Made by a program: the position numbers and the translations under genes
Source: an uncultured Rickettsiales bacterium
GTDB taxonomy: Bacteria > Pseudomonadota > Alphaproteobacteria > Rs-D84
Direction of reading: 5' to 3'
NCBI GenBank assembly: GCA_900549365.1
Contig: UROD01000050.1
Span: forward strand, 1 to 6,174
DNA: 6,174 bases
Shown: positions 1 to 5,869 of the stretch, in pieces
Numbering within the stretch: the first letter of the stretch is position 1
How the letters are laid out: every line of letters begins with the position of its first letter
The notes under the pieces: generated by a model
Seen by the model: only the letters and a program-made list of their open reading frames with translations
What the model was told of the DNA's origin: nothing
Database searches by the model: none

Positions 1-848
1 ATCGTGATGATTTGACTGATACGCGGGGCAGTTTGCCGCCACAATTACTGGCGGGGATTCCGCGTGACCAACTTGCCGATTTAACGCGGAAATTTGTTGC
101 CGATATAAACGCACTGGGGGTGGATTTTCATCGCCAATTGGCGGCGAGGCCGGCTGTGGTAAATATCAAAGGGTTCAAATTGACCCCGCCACGTCTGTTG
201 GGGCGCGACACAAAAATCGAATATGTTGCCAGTGGCGCACAGGGCAGCGTATATAAACTGACCATTGGGGACAAGCCATTTGCCCTGAAAATCAGTCGCC
301 AGCCGTATTTTTTTACGTCTGAACTGGATAATATACATTTGACGCGCCGTGCGCGCAATGTATTTAATCGGGCGTATATTGGTTCGCAATTTGAATACGA
401 CCGTGAAAAATACTCATGGATTTTAATGGATTGGGTTGGTGGCAATCGTGCAAACAGTTTTGAACTGGCACGCGAAAAATTATTCTATGCCAATTTGACC
501 AAGGGGTTGGCATACAGTGATGTGCGCGACGATAATATCAAAGATGGCCGCGTGGTTGATATGGGTGGCCTGTACAGACACGAGGTAAAATTATCACGTG
601 GCGAAATAGACAAGGTCAAAAAAATGGTCTATGCCATGAAGACCGAAAATTGGGATGAATTTATAACGTTGATTGATATTGCGGCCCAAAAACATTACGC
701 AATAATAGAATACATGTTTTTTTATATGAATATGATGCGTTTTGATATGCCGGCGCGATTTGAAAAATATCGCGACATTGTTTCTGCATATTATCGTATG
801 CTGCCAGCCAGCAATGACAAGAAAAAAACACGTGGTTTATTTCGCTAG
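1..848 (+). CDS. Protein-kinase-like fold protein, 5' end outside the window
   Basis: The frame is open to the left edge (codons for Arg-Asp-Asp precede the TTG at 12), so this is probably the 3' part of a longer gene and the TTG need not be the start. Counting from that TTG as residue 1, 278 residues are visible. A kinase N-lobe is suggested by a glycine-rich loop (SGAQGSVYK, 74-82) and an ALKI segment with the candidate ATP-binding Lys93. ILMDWV (137-142) fits the hinge. A catalytic loop reads SDVRDDN, with candidate catalytic Asp170 and metal-binding Asn175 at the canonical five-residue spacing. A DMGG at 183-186 stands for DFG. The Asn-to-DMG distance is only 8 residues, shorter than in classical kinases, and the usual HRD His/Arg is missing. 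After about residue 195 it is helical and charged, with no membrane segment. By family analogy it may phosphorylate a protein or small molecule. The substrate is unknown and a pseudokinase is possible. It ends 78 bases before the next gene on the same strand. Confidence 0.72.
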   Translation, partial: RDDLTDTRGSLPPQLLAGIPRDQLADLTRKFVADINALGVDFHRQLAARPAVVNIKGFKLTPPRLLGRDTKIEYVASGAQGSVYKLTIGDKPFALKISRQPYFFTSELDNIHLTRRARNVFNRAYIGSQFEYDREKYSWILMDWVGGNRANSFELAREKLFYANLTKGLAYSDVRDDNIKDGRVVDMGGLYRHEVKLSRGEIDKVKKMVYAMKTENWDEFITLIDIAAQKHYAIIEYMFFYMNMMRFDMPARFEKYRDIVSAYYRMLPASNDKKKTRGLFR

Positions 849-863
849 GTATAATTTTTGTTA

Positions 864-893
864 TTGACCTGTTCCCGCATACGGGTGTAAGAT
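864..893 (+). promoter_or_regulatory. Candidate sigma-70-type promoter for the Cys-rich gene
   Basis: TTGACC (864-869) matches the -35 consensus at 5 of 6 bases. TAAGAT (888-893) matches the -10 consensus at 4 of 6, with an 18-base spacer. A small inverted repeat, CCCG-CATA-CGGG (874-885), lies inside the spacer and could be an operator half-site pair or chance. The predicted transcript would start near 900 and leave a leader of about 25 bases that contains the ribosome site. Confidence 0.4.
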
Positions 894-913
894 ACAGATA
901 TATATTTCCACAA

Positions 914-921
914 GGGAGAGG
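914..921 (+). promoter_or_regulatory. Shine-Dalgarno site supporting a GTG start
   Basis: GGGAGAGG lies five bases before the GTG at 927. It is the reason for choosing this non-ATG start. The residues that follow the GTG form a textbook signal peptide, which agrees with the choice. Confidence 0.7.
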
Positions 922-926
922 AAAAC

Positions 927-1748
927 GTGAAAAGAAGTTTATTCGTAGTATTTTGTTTGGCAACAATGGTGTATGCGGGGGCTGCGTACGCTATTGGTGG
1001 GGTTGCTGATTGTGTTGCGATGGCGTGTAGTGTTAATGCTACATATACAGTAGTGGGGCAGGATGCCACCGGTTGTAACAGATATACTTCTTCATGTTAT
1101 GATTGTAATGGAAGTTGGAAGGTTTATGATTGTACAGATTGTAAAAGTGGATATACACACAGTACACAAACGTTTAGTATATCGCAATATACATCCGCGA
1201 CCGTTGGTCAATGCACTAAAAGCACGGGTGTTTACTGCAGCACCACAAATTATTACGGATCCGATTATCCACAGATAAAAGGTTGTACTAGTATAAAGGC
1301 ACAAAAATTTGGTAGTGAAATTGTGTCAACATGTACGAAATGTGAAACTGGGTGGACTCTTTTGGAACACGAGATATCAGTTGACGGTTGTTCAAATAAA
1401 TACACACAATCAACGTGCAGCAAAGATCTGATAATACCAGATGATTGTACCTCTTTGAATTGTAGGTCTGATCGGTTTTGGTCTTCGCCAGGGGCGGGCG
1501 CCGATTATGTGACGAAAACGAATCGTAGTTGTAAGTTTGGCCGATGTGTTGAGAGCACGGCGTACAGTTGCGCATCCGGTTATTATGGAACAGTCACTGC
1601 AACATCGCAGGAGTGTCATGCGTGTCCAGATGGCGGCACATCCACGCCTGGTGACAATGCTGAAATCACCAAGTGTTTTTCCACAGGTGGTAAAGACGCA
1701 GCGGGGGATTATGCGTTTACACCAGATTGTTATTACACGGGACAATAA
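927..1748 (+). CDS. Secreted cysteine-rich protein with CxxC-xxG-Y/W repeats
   Basis: The 273-residue product begins with a Sec signal peptide: a basic MKRS, a hydrophobic stretch to about residue 18, then AYA at 20-22, with cleavage expected before Ile23. The predicted mature part of 251 residues holds 23 cysteines, about one in eleven, so a disulfide-rich periplasmic, surface or secreted domain is likely. A loose unit C-x2-C-x2-G-Y/W recurs at 69-76 (CTDCKSGY) and 136-143 (CTKCETGW). Related half-units are CASGYYG (215-221) and CHACPDGG (230-237). The last part resembles, in cysteine spacing only, EGF/TNFR-like or GCC2/GCC3 extracellular modules. No membrane anchor or catalytic motif is seen. 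Codons lean to A/T endings (20 of 24 Cys codons including the signal peptide are TGT), unlike ppdK, which fits a less expressed or faster-evolving gene. I do not recognise a named family. It resembles uncharacterised exported proteins that I associate with gut Alphaproteobacteria. Binding or adhesion would be a guess. Confidence 0.85.
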   Translation: MKRSLFVVFCLATMVYAGAAYAIGGVADCVAMACSVNATYTVVGQDATGCNRYTSSCYDCNGSWKVYDCTDCKSGYTHSTQTFSISQYTSATVGQCTKSTGVYCSTTNYYGSDYPQIKGCTSIKAQKFGSEIVSTCTKCETGWTLLEHEISVDGCSNKYTQSTCSKDLIIPDDCTSLNCRSDRFWSSPGAGADYVTKTNRSCKFGRCVESTAYSCASGYYGTVTATSQECHACPDGGTSTPGDNAEITKCFSTGGKDAAGDYAFTPDCYYTGQ

Positions 1749-1750
1749 AT

Positions 1751-1783
1751 AAAAAAGCATCACAAAATGTGATGCTTTTTTTT
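1751..1783. terminator. Bidirectional intrinsic terminator between convergent genes
   Basis: An 8-base perfect stem, GCATCACA (1757-1764) with TGTGATGC (1768-1775), has an AAA loop. It is flanked by A6 on the left and T8 on the right, so a U-tract follows the hairpin on either strand. It starts two bases after the stop of the Cys-rich gene, and its right T-run overlaps the stop codon of tsaC (1782-1784). One element therefore serves both convergent genes. Confidence 0.93.
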
Positions 1784-2351
1784 ATAATTTAACCGCGCCT
1801 GCGCGAACAACCCGTATTTCGTTCCCGCCGGTCAGAATGGCCACCGTGCTGGGTGCGCCACCCATTGGCGCATATGCATTATCAACAACAATAATGTTCG
1901 GAAATTGCGCACGAATGGCGTCTGCGTTATCAAGCGGTGGAGTGCCAGAGATATTCGCCGATGTTGTTGCCAAACAGTGACCGCGCACCACCGCGCACAA
2001 ATCGTGAAATGGTTTATAATTCGGCACACGTACCCCACCAAATGACATGGTGTCTGTATCTGCCACCGGCACGCCCAGTGTCAATGCCCCAGGCCAATAC
2101 CGTGCCGCCAAATCAAATGCGATTTTTGGGTAATCCGCCATATACCCGCGCAGGTGCGCCAATGTGTCTGACATTATAATCAAATGCTTTTCGTGTGGAC
2201 GTTGTTTTATTTCAAACAGTGCGTCCGCCCCCGCGCGCGTTGGCAATGCCCCCAGCCCCCAAACAGTGTCAGTTGGAAACGCAATTACGCCACCCGCATC
2301 CAAATGCGCGTTCAGTTTCTTGATAAATTCTGGGTTTGTTAAATCTGTCAT
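1782..2351 (-). CDS. tsaC: L-threonylcarbamoyladenylate synthase (YrdC/Sua5 family)
   Basis: The cytoplasmic enzyme uses L-threonine, bicarbonate and ATP to make threonylcarbamoyl-AMP. TsaB, TsaD and TsaE then use this to form t6A at position 37 of tRNAs that read ANN codons. The 189 residues cover a single YrdC domain without the extra Sua5 C-terminal domain. Family landmarks in order are FPTDTVWGLGA (25-35), IKQRP with a following Lys55 (48-55), WPGALTL (86-92), VRVPN (107-111), TTSANISG (129-136), PSTV (167-170) and VVRAGAV (181-187). These correspond to the nucleotide and threonine pocket of the family. The ATG at 2349-2351 is chosen because motif spacing from the N-terminus is normal. 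No Shine-Dalgarno sequence precedes it, and a promoter lies only 10 bases upstream, so a nearly leaderless message is likely. It follows the VIT-like gene by 47 bases on the same strand, and some read-through co-transcription is possible. The other t6A genes are not in the window. Confidence 0.96.
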   Translation of the reverse strand: MTDLTNPEFIKKLNAHLDAGGVIAFPTDTVWGLGALPTRAGADALFEIKQRPHEKHLIIMSDTLAHLRGYMADYPKIAFDLAARYWPGALTLGVPVADTDTMSFGGVRVPNYKPFHDLCAVVRGHCLATTSANISGTPPLDNADAIRAQFPNIIVVDNAYAPMGGAPSTVAILTGGNEIRVVRAGAVKL

Positions 2352-2361
2352 AATGATGATA

Positions 2362-2389
2362 AGTATAAAACGTCACCCGCCGGTGTAAA
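2362..2389 (-). promoter_or_regulatory. Promoter of tsaC, very close to the start codon
   Basis: Read on the minus strand, TTTACA (2389-2384, 5 of 6 to the -35 consensus) is followed after 16 bases by TATACT (2367-2362, 5 of 6 to the -10 consensus). Only ten bases separate the -10 box from the ATG. The expected start site near 2355 leaves a leader of roughly four bases. CACC-GGCG-GGTG, a short inverted repeat, lies within the spacer. Confidence 0.62.
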
Positions 2390-2398
2390 GTAAAAAAA

Positions 2399-2893
2399 TC
2401 AGATACTGGGGCCCAAGAAATATGTGGCCATTTGTCCGATTATGAATGCCGCACACGATACGCCCGCGCACACCCCCAGCATTTCAAACGCGCGGTGTTG
2501 CCAATGTCGCGCGCCACGCCGTGTCAACCCCCAGTTAAATATAAATATTATCATTATCGCCAATGCGAACGTCGCAAACAGTGCAACAGTGCGATTTGCA
2601 ACACACGTAAACGGTATTATCAGCACCACACACGTCAACATATATGCCGCGCCCGTGTACAGCCCCGCGCGCAGGGCGGATTGCCCATCGCCCGCCTTTT
2701 CCGCCAGATAGTTTGATGCCGCCATGGACATACTGGCGGTGATTGATGCAATTATCGCAGTCAGCACTATATCGCGGCGGCGCGGCATCGTAAATGCAAT
2801 GCCCGCAATCAGTCCCGTCAGCGACACCAACGCATCGTGCATGCCCAGCACCATCGCCCGCGCGGGTACAAAACTTTCATTGCGATATTTCAT
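2399..2893 (-). CDS. Small VIT1/CCC1-like membrane protein, probable metal ion transporter
   Basis: The product is 164 residues from the chosen ATG (2891-2893), which has AAGGGG four bases upstream. An ATG at 2918-2920 or a TTG at 2921-2923 would add 9 or 10 residues but lacks a well-placed ribosome site. About five hydrophobic segments are seen: 14-36, 41-63, 76-99, 102-122 and 136-160. The first two carry the VIT/CCC1 signature: GMHDALVSLTGLIAG (17-31), resembling the family's N-D-G-[IL]-V-[ST]-x-x-G-L pattern, and SMSMAASNYLAEKA (54-67), resembling SMAxGEYxS. Family members move Fe(II) or Mn(II) out of the cytoplasm. Two features are odd. The usual Glu of GEY is Asn61, and the TM2-TM3 link is only a dozen residues, so the cytoplasmic metal-binding domain of plant VIT1 is absent. 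Metal transport is therefore an inference from the fold. It lies divergent to ppdK and directly upstream of tsaC. Confidence 0.82.
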   Translation of the reverse strand: MKYRNESFVPARAMVLGMHDALVSLTGLIAGIAFTMPRRRDIVLTAIIASITASMSMAASNYLAEKAGDGQSALRAGLYTGAAYMLTCVVLIIPFTCVANRTVALFATFALAIMIIFIFNWGLTRRGARHWQHRAFEMLGVCAGVSCAAFIIGQMATYFLGPSI

Positions 2894-2897
2894 TTTT

Positions 2898-2903
2898 CCC
2901 CTT
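2898..2903 (-). promoter_or_regulatory. Shine-Dalgarno site that decides the VIT-like start
   Basis: AAGGGG on the minus strand precedes the ATG at 2891-2893 by four A residues. The upstream ATG (2918-2920) has only GGGGCGG more than a dozen bases away, so the downstream start is preferred. Confidence 0.55.
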
Positions 2904-2950
2904 GTTTTGCCAGCATACATCAAACGTGTTTTTTCCGCCCCAGGAATCTA

Positions 2951-2979
2951 TTGACACCCCATACATAAAAAAATACAAA
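2951..2979 (+). promoter_or_regulatory. Strong candidate promoter of ppdK
   Basis: A perfect TTGACA (2951-2956) is followed after 17 bases by TACAAA (2974-2979, 4 of 6 to the -10 consensus). The spacer and downstream region are A/T-rich. Transcription would begin near 2986 and give a leader of about 70 bases before ppdK. The region is shared with the divergent VIT-like gene, for which I could not assign a promoter with confidence. Confidence 0.62.
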
Positions 2980-3000
2980 TTTCACAAGATTTTTTCTTGC

Positions 3001-3038
3001 AATCACGGGCTTTTTTGCACAAAATCACAGGGCTTTTT
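3001..3038 (+). repeat. Direct repeat AATCAC(A)GGGCTTTTT in the ppdK leader
   Basis: Two copies lie in the untranslated leader, at 3001-3016 and 3023-3038, starting 22 bases apart. The second has one extra A before GGG and one T less. A short inverted repeat, CAAGA (2985-2989) with TCTTG (2995-2999), sits just upstream. Each copy ends in a T-run but no stable stem precedes it, so these are not normal terminators. The role is unknown. Confidence 0.55.
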
Positions 3039-3042
3039 AATT

Positions 3043-3050
3043 AAAGGAGA
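3043..3050 (+). promoter_or_regulatory. Shine-Dalgarno site of ppdK
   Basis: AAAGGAGA ends four bases before the ATG at 3055. It fixes that start and excludes a long in-frame upstream extension that begins at 2794. Confidence 0.85.
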
Positions 3051-3054
3051 AACC

Positions 3055-5712
3055 ATGAGCAATAAATGGGTATATACGTTCGGCAATGGTGCCGCCGAAG
3101 GCCGCGCAGATATGCGTAATCTGCTGGGGGGCAAAGGCGCAAATTTGGCCGAAATGAATCTGGTTGGTTTGCCTGTGCCAGCGGGTTTTACAGTCACAAC
3201 AGACGTTTGTACATATTACTATAACAACAACGAAACATATCCTGCTGACCTGATGGATCAGGTGCATGCCGGTATCGCACACATCGAATCCATTATGGGC
3301 AAGAAGTTTGCAGATATGGATAACCCATTGTTGGTTTCTGTGCGGTCTGGTGCGCGCGTTTCTATGCCTGGTATGATGGACACTGTTTTGAATCTGGGCT
3401 TGAACGACGAAACGGTCAAGGCGTTGGCGCGTCATTCTGGTAACGAACGTTTTGCATACGATTCATATCGCCGCTTTATTATGATGTTCTCGGACGTGGT
3501 ATTGGGCGCAGACATCAATTTGTTTGAACACAAATTGGAAGAAATGAAAGAGGCCAAGGGCTACAAGGTTGACACCGAACTGACCGCAGATGACCTGAAA
3601 GAACTGGTCGAACAATTCAAAGAAATCGGCGTCCAGATTGGCAAGGTTTTCCCACAAGATCCATGGGAACAGTTGAAACTGGGTATCGGCGCAGTGTTCG
3701 GCAGCTGGATGAGCAAAAAGGCCATCACATATCGTAAACTGAACAATATCCCAGGTGATTGGGGTACGGCTGTGAATGTTCAGGCGATGGTATTCGGTAA
3801 TTCTGGTGATGATTCTGCGACGGGCGTATGTTTCAGCCGCGACCCAGCAACGGGTGAAAACAAATACTATGGCGAATATTTAATCAATGCACAGGGCGAA
3901 GACGTTGTTGCGGGTATTCGTACCCCACAACCAATGAGCAAAGATGATTCTGGTCGTCTGTCATTGCAAGAAGCCATGCCATCTGTCTATAAAGAATTGT
4001 GTGATGTTCGTGAAAAACTGGAACAGCACTACAAAGACATGCAGGACATGGAATTTACAATCGAACATGGCAAACTGTGGATGTTGCAGTGCCGTAATGG
4101 TAAACGTACCGCGGCCGCCGCTGTCCGTATGGCGGTTGAAATGGTGAACGAAGGTTTGCTGACCAAAGAAGAAGCGATTTTGCGTGTTGGTGCAGACCAG
4201 TTGAACCACCTGTTGCACCCAATGTTGGATCCAAAGGCCGAACGCGATGTAATCGCGATTGGTTTGCCTGCGTCCCCAGGGGCCGCTGTTGGTCAGGCGG
4301 TATTCAATGCCGAAGATGCTGAAAAACGGGCGGCCGAAGGGAAAAAGGTTATGTTGATTCGCGTTGAAACATCACCCGAAGATATCGCGGGTATGAACGC
4401 GGCACAGGGTGTTATCACGGCACGTGGTGGTATGACATCACACGCTGCGGTGGTTGCACGTGGTATGGGTACACCATGCGTATCGGGTTCGCCTGATATC
4501 AAAATTGACTATGCTGCCAAGACATTGACCACAACCGCCGGCGTCGTTATTCACGAAGGTGATTGGGTTTCTATTGACGGCGCACAGGGCCAGATTATCC
4601 GTGGTGCAGTTCCAACAGTATCTGTGGAATTGACTGGTAATTTCGGCACATTGATGCAGTGGGTTGATGAAATCAAAACTTTGACGGTCAAGGCAAACGC
4701 CGAAACACCAAAAGATGCAAAACAGGCGCGTGATTTCGGTGCCGAAGGTATCGGTCTGGCACGTACAGAACATATGTTCTTTGACCCGTCACGTATTCAG
4801 GATATGCGCGAAATGATTTTGGCCGATGACGAGGCCGGTCGCCGCGCAGCGTTGGCAAAATTGTTGCCATACCAGAAAGCGGACTTTGTCGAACTGTTCA
4901 AGATTATGGACGGTCTGCCGGTTACAATCCGTTTGATTGACCCACCACTCCACGAATTTTTGCCACACACCGATGCAGAAATCGCAGAATTGGCGGCGCA
5001 CATTGGCAAATCTGTGGAATTTGTAAAGGCACGCAGCGAAGCATTGCGCGAATCTAACCCAATGTTGGGTCATCGTGGTTGCCGCTTGGCAATTACATAC
5101 CCAGAAATCTGCGAAATGCAGACACACGCGATTTTGTCGGCGGCATTGGAATGCCAGGCGGCGGGCGTTTCTGTACACCCAGAAATCGAAGTTCCATTGG
5201 TTGGGTCCAAGAAAGAAGTCGATATCGTCAAAGCAGTTATCGATGCAACCGCCGAAGCATTGTTTGCCGAAGCGGGCGCATCGGTTGAATACACTGTCGG
5301 TTCTATGATTGAATTGCCACGTGCTGCACTGTTGGCAAATGAAATCGCTGAAAGTTGTGCGTTCTTTGAATTTGGTACAAACGATTTGACCCAGACAACA
5401 TTGGGTATGTCCCGTGATGATACTGGTAAAATCTTGGACGAATACCGTGCGCGCGGCGTGTATGTCGCAGACCCATTCGCATCTGTTGATCAGTTGGGCG
5501 TTGGTCTGTTGATAAAAGACGCGGTGGCCAAAGCACGCGCGACCAAGGGTGATGAAATCCACTTGGGCGTTTGCGGTGAACATGGTGGCGATCCTGACTC
5601 TGTTGAATTCTTCCATCGGGTTGGATTCAATTCAGTATCGTGCAGTCCGTTCCGCGTGCCAATCGCACGTTTGGCGGCGGCGCAAGCTGCGGTCAAATTC
5701 CCACGCAAATAA
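3055..5712 (+). CDS. ppdK: Pyruvate, phosphate dikinase
   Basis: The cytoplasmic enzyme reversibly converts PEP, AMP and PPi to pyruvate, ATP and Pi. In fermentative bacteria it often stands in for pyruvate kinase, but can also run toward PEP. The 885 residues match the family's usual 870-890. Domains in order are an N-terminal ATP-grasp nucleotide domain (about 1-350, with LLGGKGANLAEM near residue 20 and SVRSGARVSMPGMMDT at 95-110), a swivelling phosphohistidine domain around GGMTSHAAVVARGMGTP, and a C-terminal PEP/pyruvate TIM barrel. The phosphocarrier is His463, with Thr461 two residues before it, the position that the DUF299 regulatory protein modifies in other PPDKs. Barrel residues expected from the Clostridium symbiosum enzyme are present: Arg570 in ARTEHMFF, Glu753 in MIELPR, Asn776-Asp777 in GTNDLTQ and the catalytic Cys840 in VCGEHGG. 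The enzyme thus looks fully active. The start has a strong AAAGGAGA. Own promoter and terminator make it a single-gene unit. No regulator gene of the DUF299 type is nearby. Confidence 0.98.
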   Translation: MSNKWVYTFGNGAAEGRADMRNLLGGKGANLAEMNLVGLPVPAGFTVTTDVCTYYYNNNETYPADLMDQVHAGIAHIESIMGKKFADMDNPLLVSVRSGARVSMPGMMDTVLNLGLNDETVKALARHSGNERFAYDSYRRFIMMFSDVVLGADINLFEHKLEEMKEAKGYKVDTELTADDLKELVEQFKEIGVQIGKVFPQDPWEQLKLGIGAVFGSWMSKKAITYRKLNNIPGDWGTAVNVQAMVFGNSGDDSATGVCFSRDPATGENKYYGEYLINAQGEDVVAGIRTPQPMSKDDSGRLSLQEAMPSVYKELCDVREKLEQHYKDMQDMEFTIEHGKLWMLQCRNGKRTAAAAVRMAVEMVNEGLLTKEEAILRVGADQLNHLLHPMLDPKAERDVIAIGLPASPGAAVGQAVFNAEDAEKRAAEGKKVMLIRVETSPEDIAGMNAAQGVITARGGMTSHAAVVARGMGTPCVSGSPDIKIDYAAKTLTTTAGVVIHEGDWVSIDGAQGQIIRGAVPTVSVELTGNFGTLMQWVDEIKTLTVKANAETPKDAKQARDFGAEGIGLARTEHMFFDPSRIQDMREMILADDEAGRRAALAKLLPYQKADFVELFKIMDGLPVTIRLIDPPLHEFLPHTDAEIAELAAHIGKSVEFVKARSEALRESNPMLGHRGCRLAITYPEICEMQTHAILSAALECQAAGVSVHPEIEVPLVGSKKEVDIVKAVIDATAEALFAEAGASVEYTVGSMIELPRAALLANEIAESCAFFEFGTNDLTQTTLGMSRDDTGKILDEYRARGVYVADPFASVDQLGVGLLIKDAVAKARATKGDEIHLGVCGEHGGDPDSVEFFHRVGFNSVSCSPFRVPIARLAAAQAAVKFPRK

Positions 5713-5739
5713 AAAAATGCCCCACATGGGGCATTTTTT
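5711..5739. terminator. Intrinsic terminator of ppdK, symmetric
   Basis: The stem TGCCCC (5718-5723) with GGGGCA (5728-5733) has an ACAT loop. It is flanked by A7 (5711-5717) and T6 (5734-5739), so it can act on either strand. The left A-run overlaps the ppdK stop codon. The layout (A-run, short GC-rich stem, T-run) is the same as that of the terminator at 1751-1783. Confidence 0.93.
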
Positions 5740-5838
5740 CAAAGTTCAAATACCAAAGTGCAAAGTTCAAATAATGTGTGCGCCATCTGGCGCACTGCTT
5801 TATTCATTTGCACTTTGAACTCTGAACTTTGAACTTTA
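5740..5838. repeat. 99-bp inverted repeat with five-heptad arms (consensus CAAAGTT)
   Basis: The left arm (5740-5774) is five uninterrupted 7-base units of the form CAAA-NNN, with CAAAGTT at 5740 and 5761, CAAAGTG at 5754, and CAAATAC and CAAATAA at 5747 and 5768. The right arm (5804-5838) is five units of the same kind on the opposite strand, among them AACTTTG at 5825, CACTTTG at 5811 and TCATTTG at 5804. In the symmetric register 27 of 35 positions agree. Both arms are exactly 35 bases and enclose a 29-base centre with its own hairpin. No reading frame here looks real. The element begins at the last base after the ppdK terminator T-run and ends in the promoter of the next gene. It could be a REP/MITE-like palindrome, a regulator-binding array or a remnant of slippage. 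Confidence 0.85.
5778..5795. repeat. GC-rich hairpin at the centre of the heptad palindrome
   Basis: GTGCGCCA (5778-5785) and TGGCGCAC (5788-5795) are perfectly complementary. A realistic structure is a 7-bp stem with an ATCT loop. There is no T-run on either side, so it is not an intrinsic terminator. Its midpoint is about 2.5 bases from the midpoint of the heptad arms. Confidence 0.75.
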
Positions 5839-5863
5839 ATTTTATGCTTTTTCGGTGTATAAT
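5835..5863 (+). promoter_or_regulatory. Promoter with perfect TATAAT directly before the last gene
   Basis: TATAAT (5858-5863) matches the -10 consensus fully. TTTAAT (5835-5840), 17 bases upstream, is a weak -35 box that overlaps the last heptad of the inverted repeat. Only six bases separate TATAAT from the ATG at 5870, so transcription should begin at or next to the start codon. Confidence 0.6.
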
Positions 5864-5869
5864 CGGGGC

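Noticed and set aside
12..14. TTG as true start of the kinase-like gene
   Set aside because: The frame stays open to the window edge and too little upstream sequence is present to judge a ribosome site, so the gene is treated as truncated at the 5' side.
2390..2412. Intrinsic terminator after the VIT-like gene, because T7 follows its stop
   Set aside because: The only nearby palindrome, around GGGCCC at the gene end, has no loop and cannot form a terminator hairpin.
2894..2960. Minus-strand promoter for the VIT-like gene
   Set aside because: A/T-rich hexamers such as TATGTA occur, but no pair with acceptable spacing and match could be settled on.
2794..3054. In-frame N-terminal extension of ppdK by 87 codons
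   Set aside because: It overlaps the VIT-like gene on the other strand and crosses the ppdK promoter and ribosome site. Family proteins begin at the equivalent of the ATG at 3055.
4789..5616. Long minus-strand open frame of 275 codons inside ppdK
   Set aside because: It lies antisense to a strongly conserved coding region, is rich in Cys, Phe and Gln as expected of a shadow frame, and shows no ribosome site or recognisable domain.
5740..5838. CRISPR-like array
   Set aside because: The units are 7 bases, have no spacers and reverse orientation at the centre.
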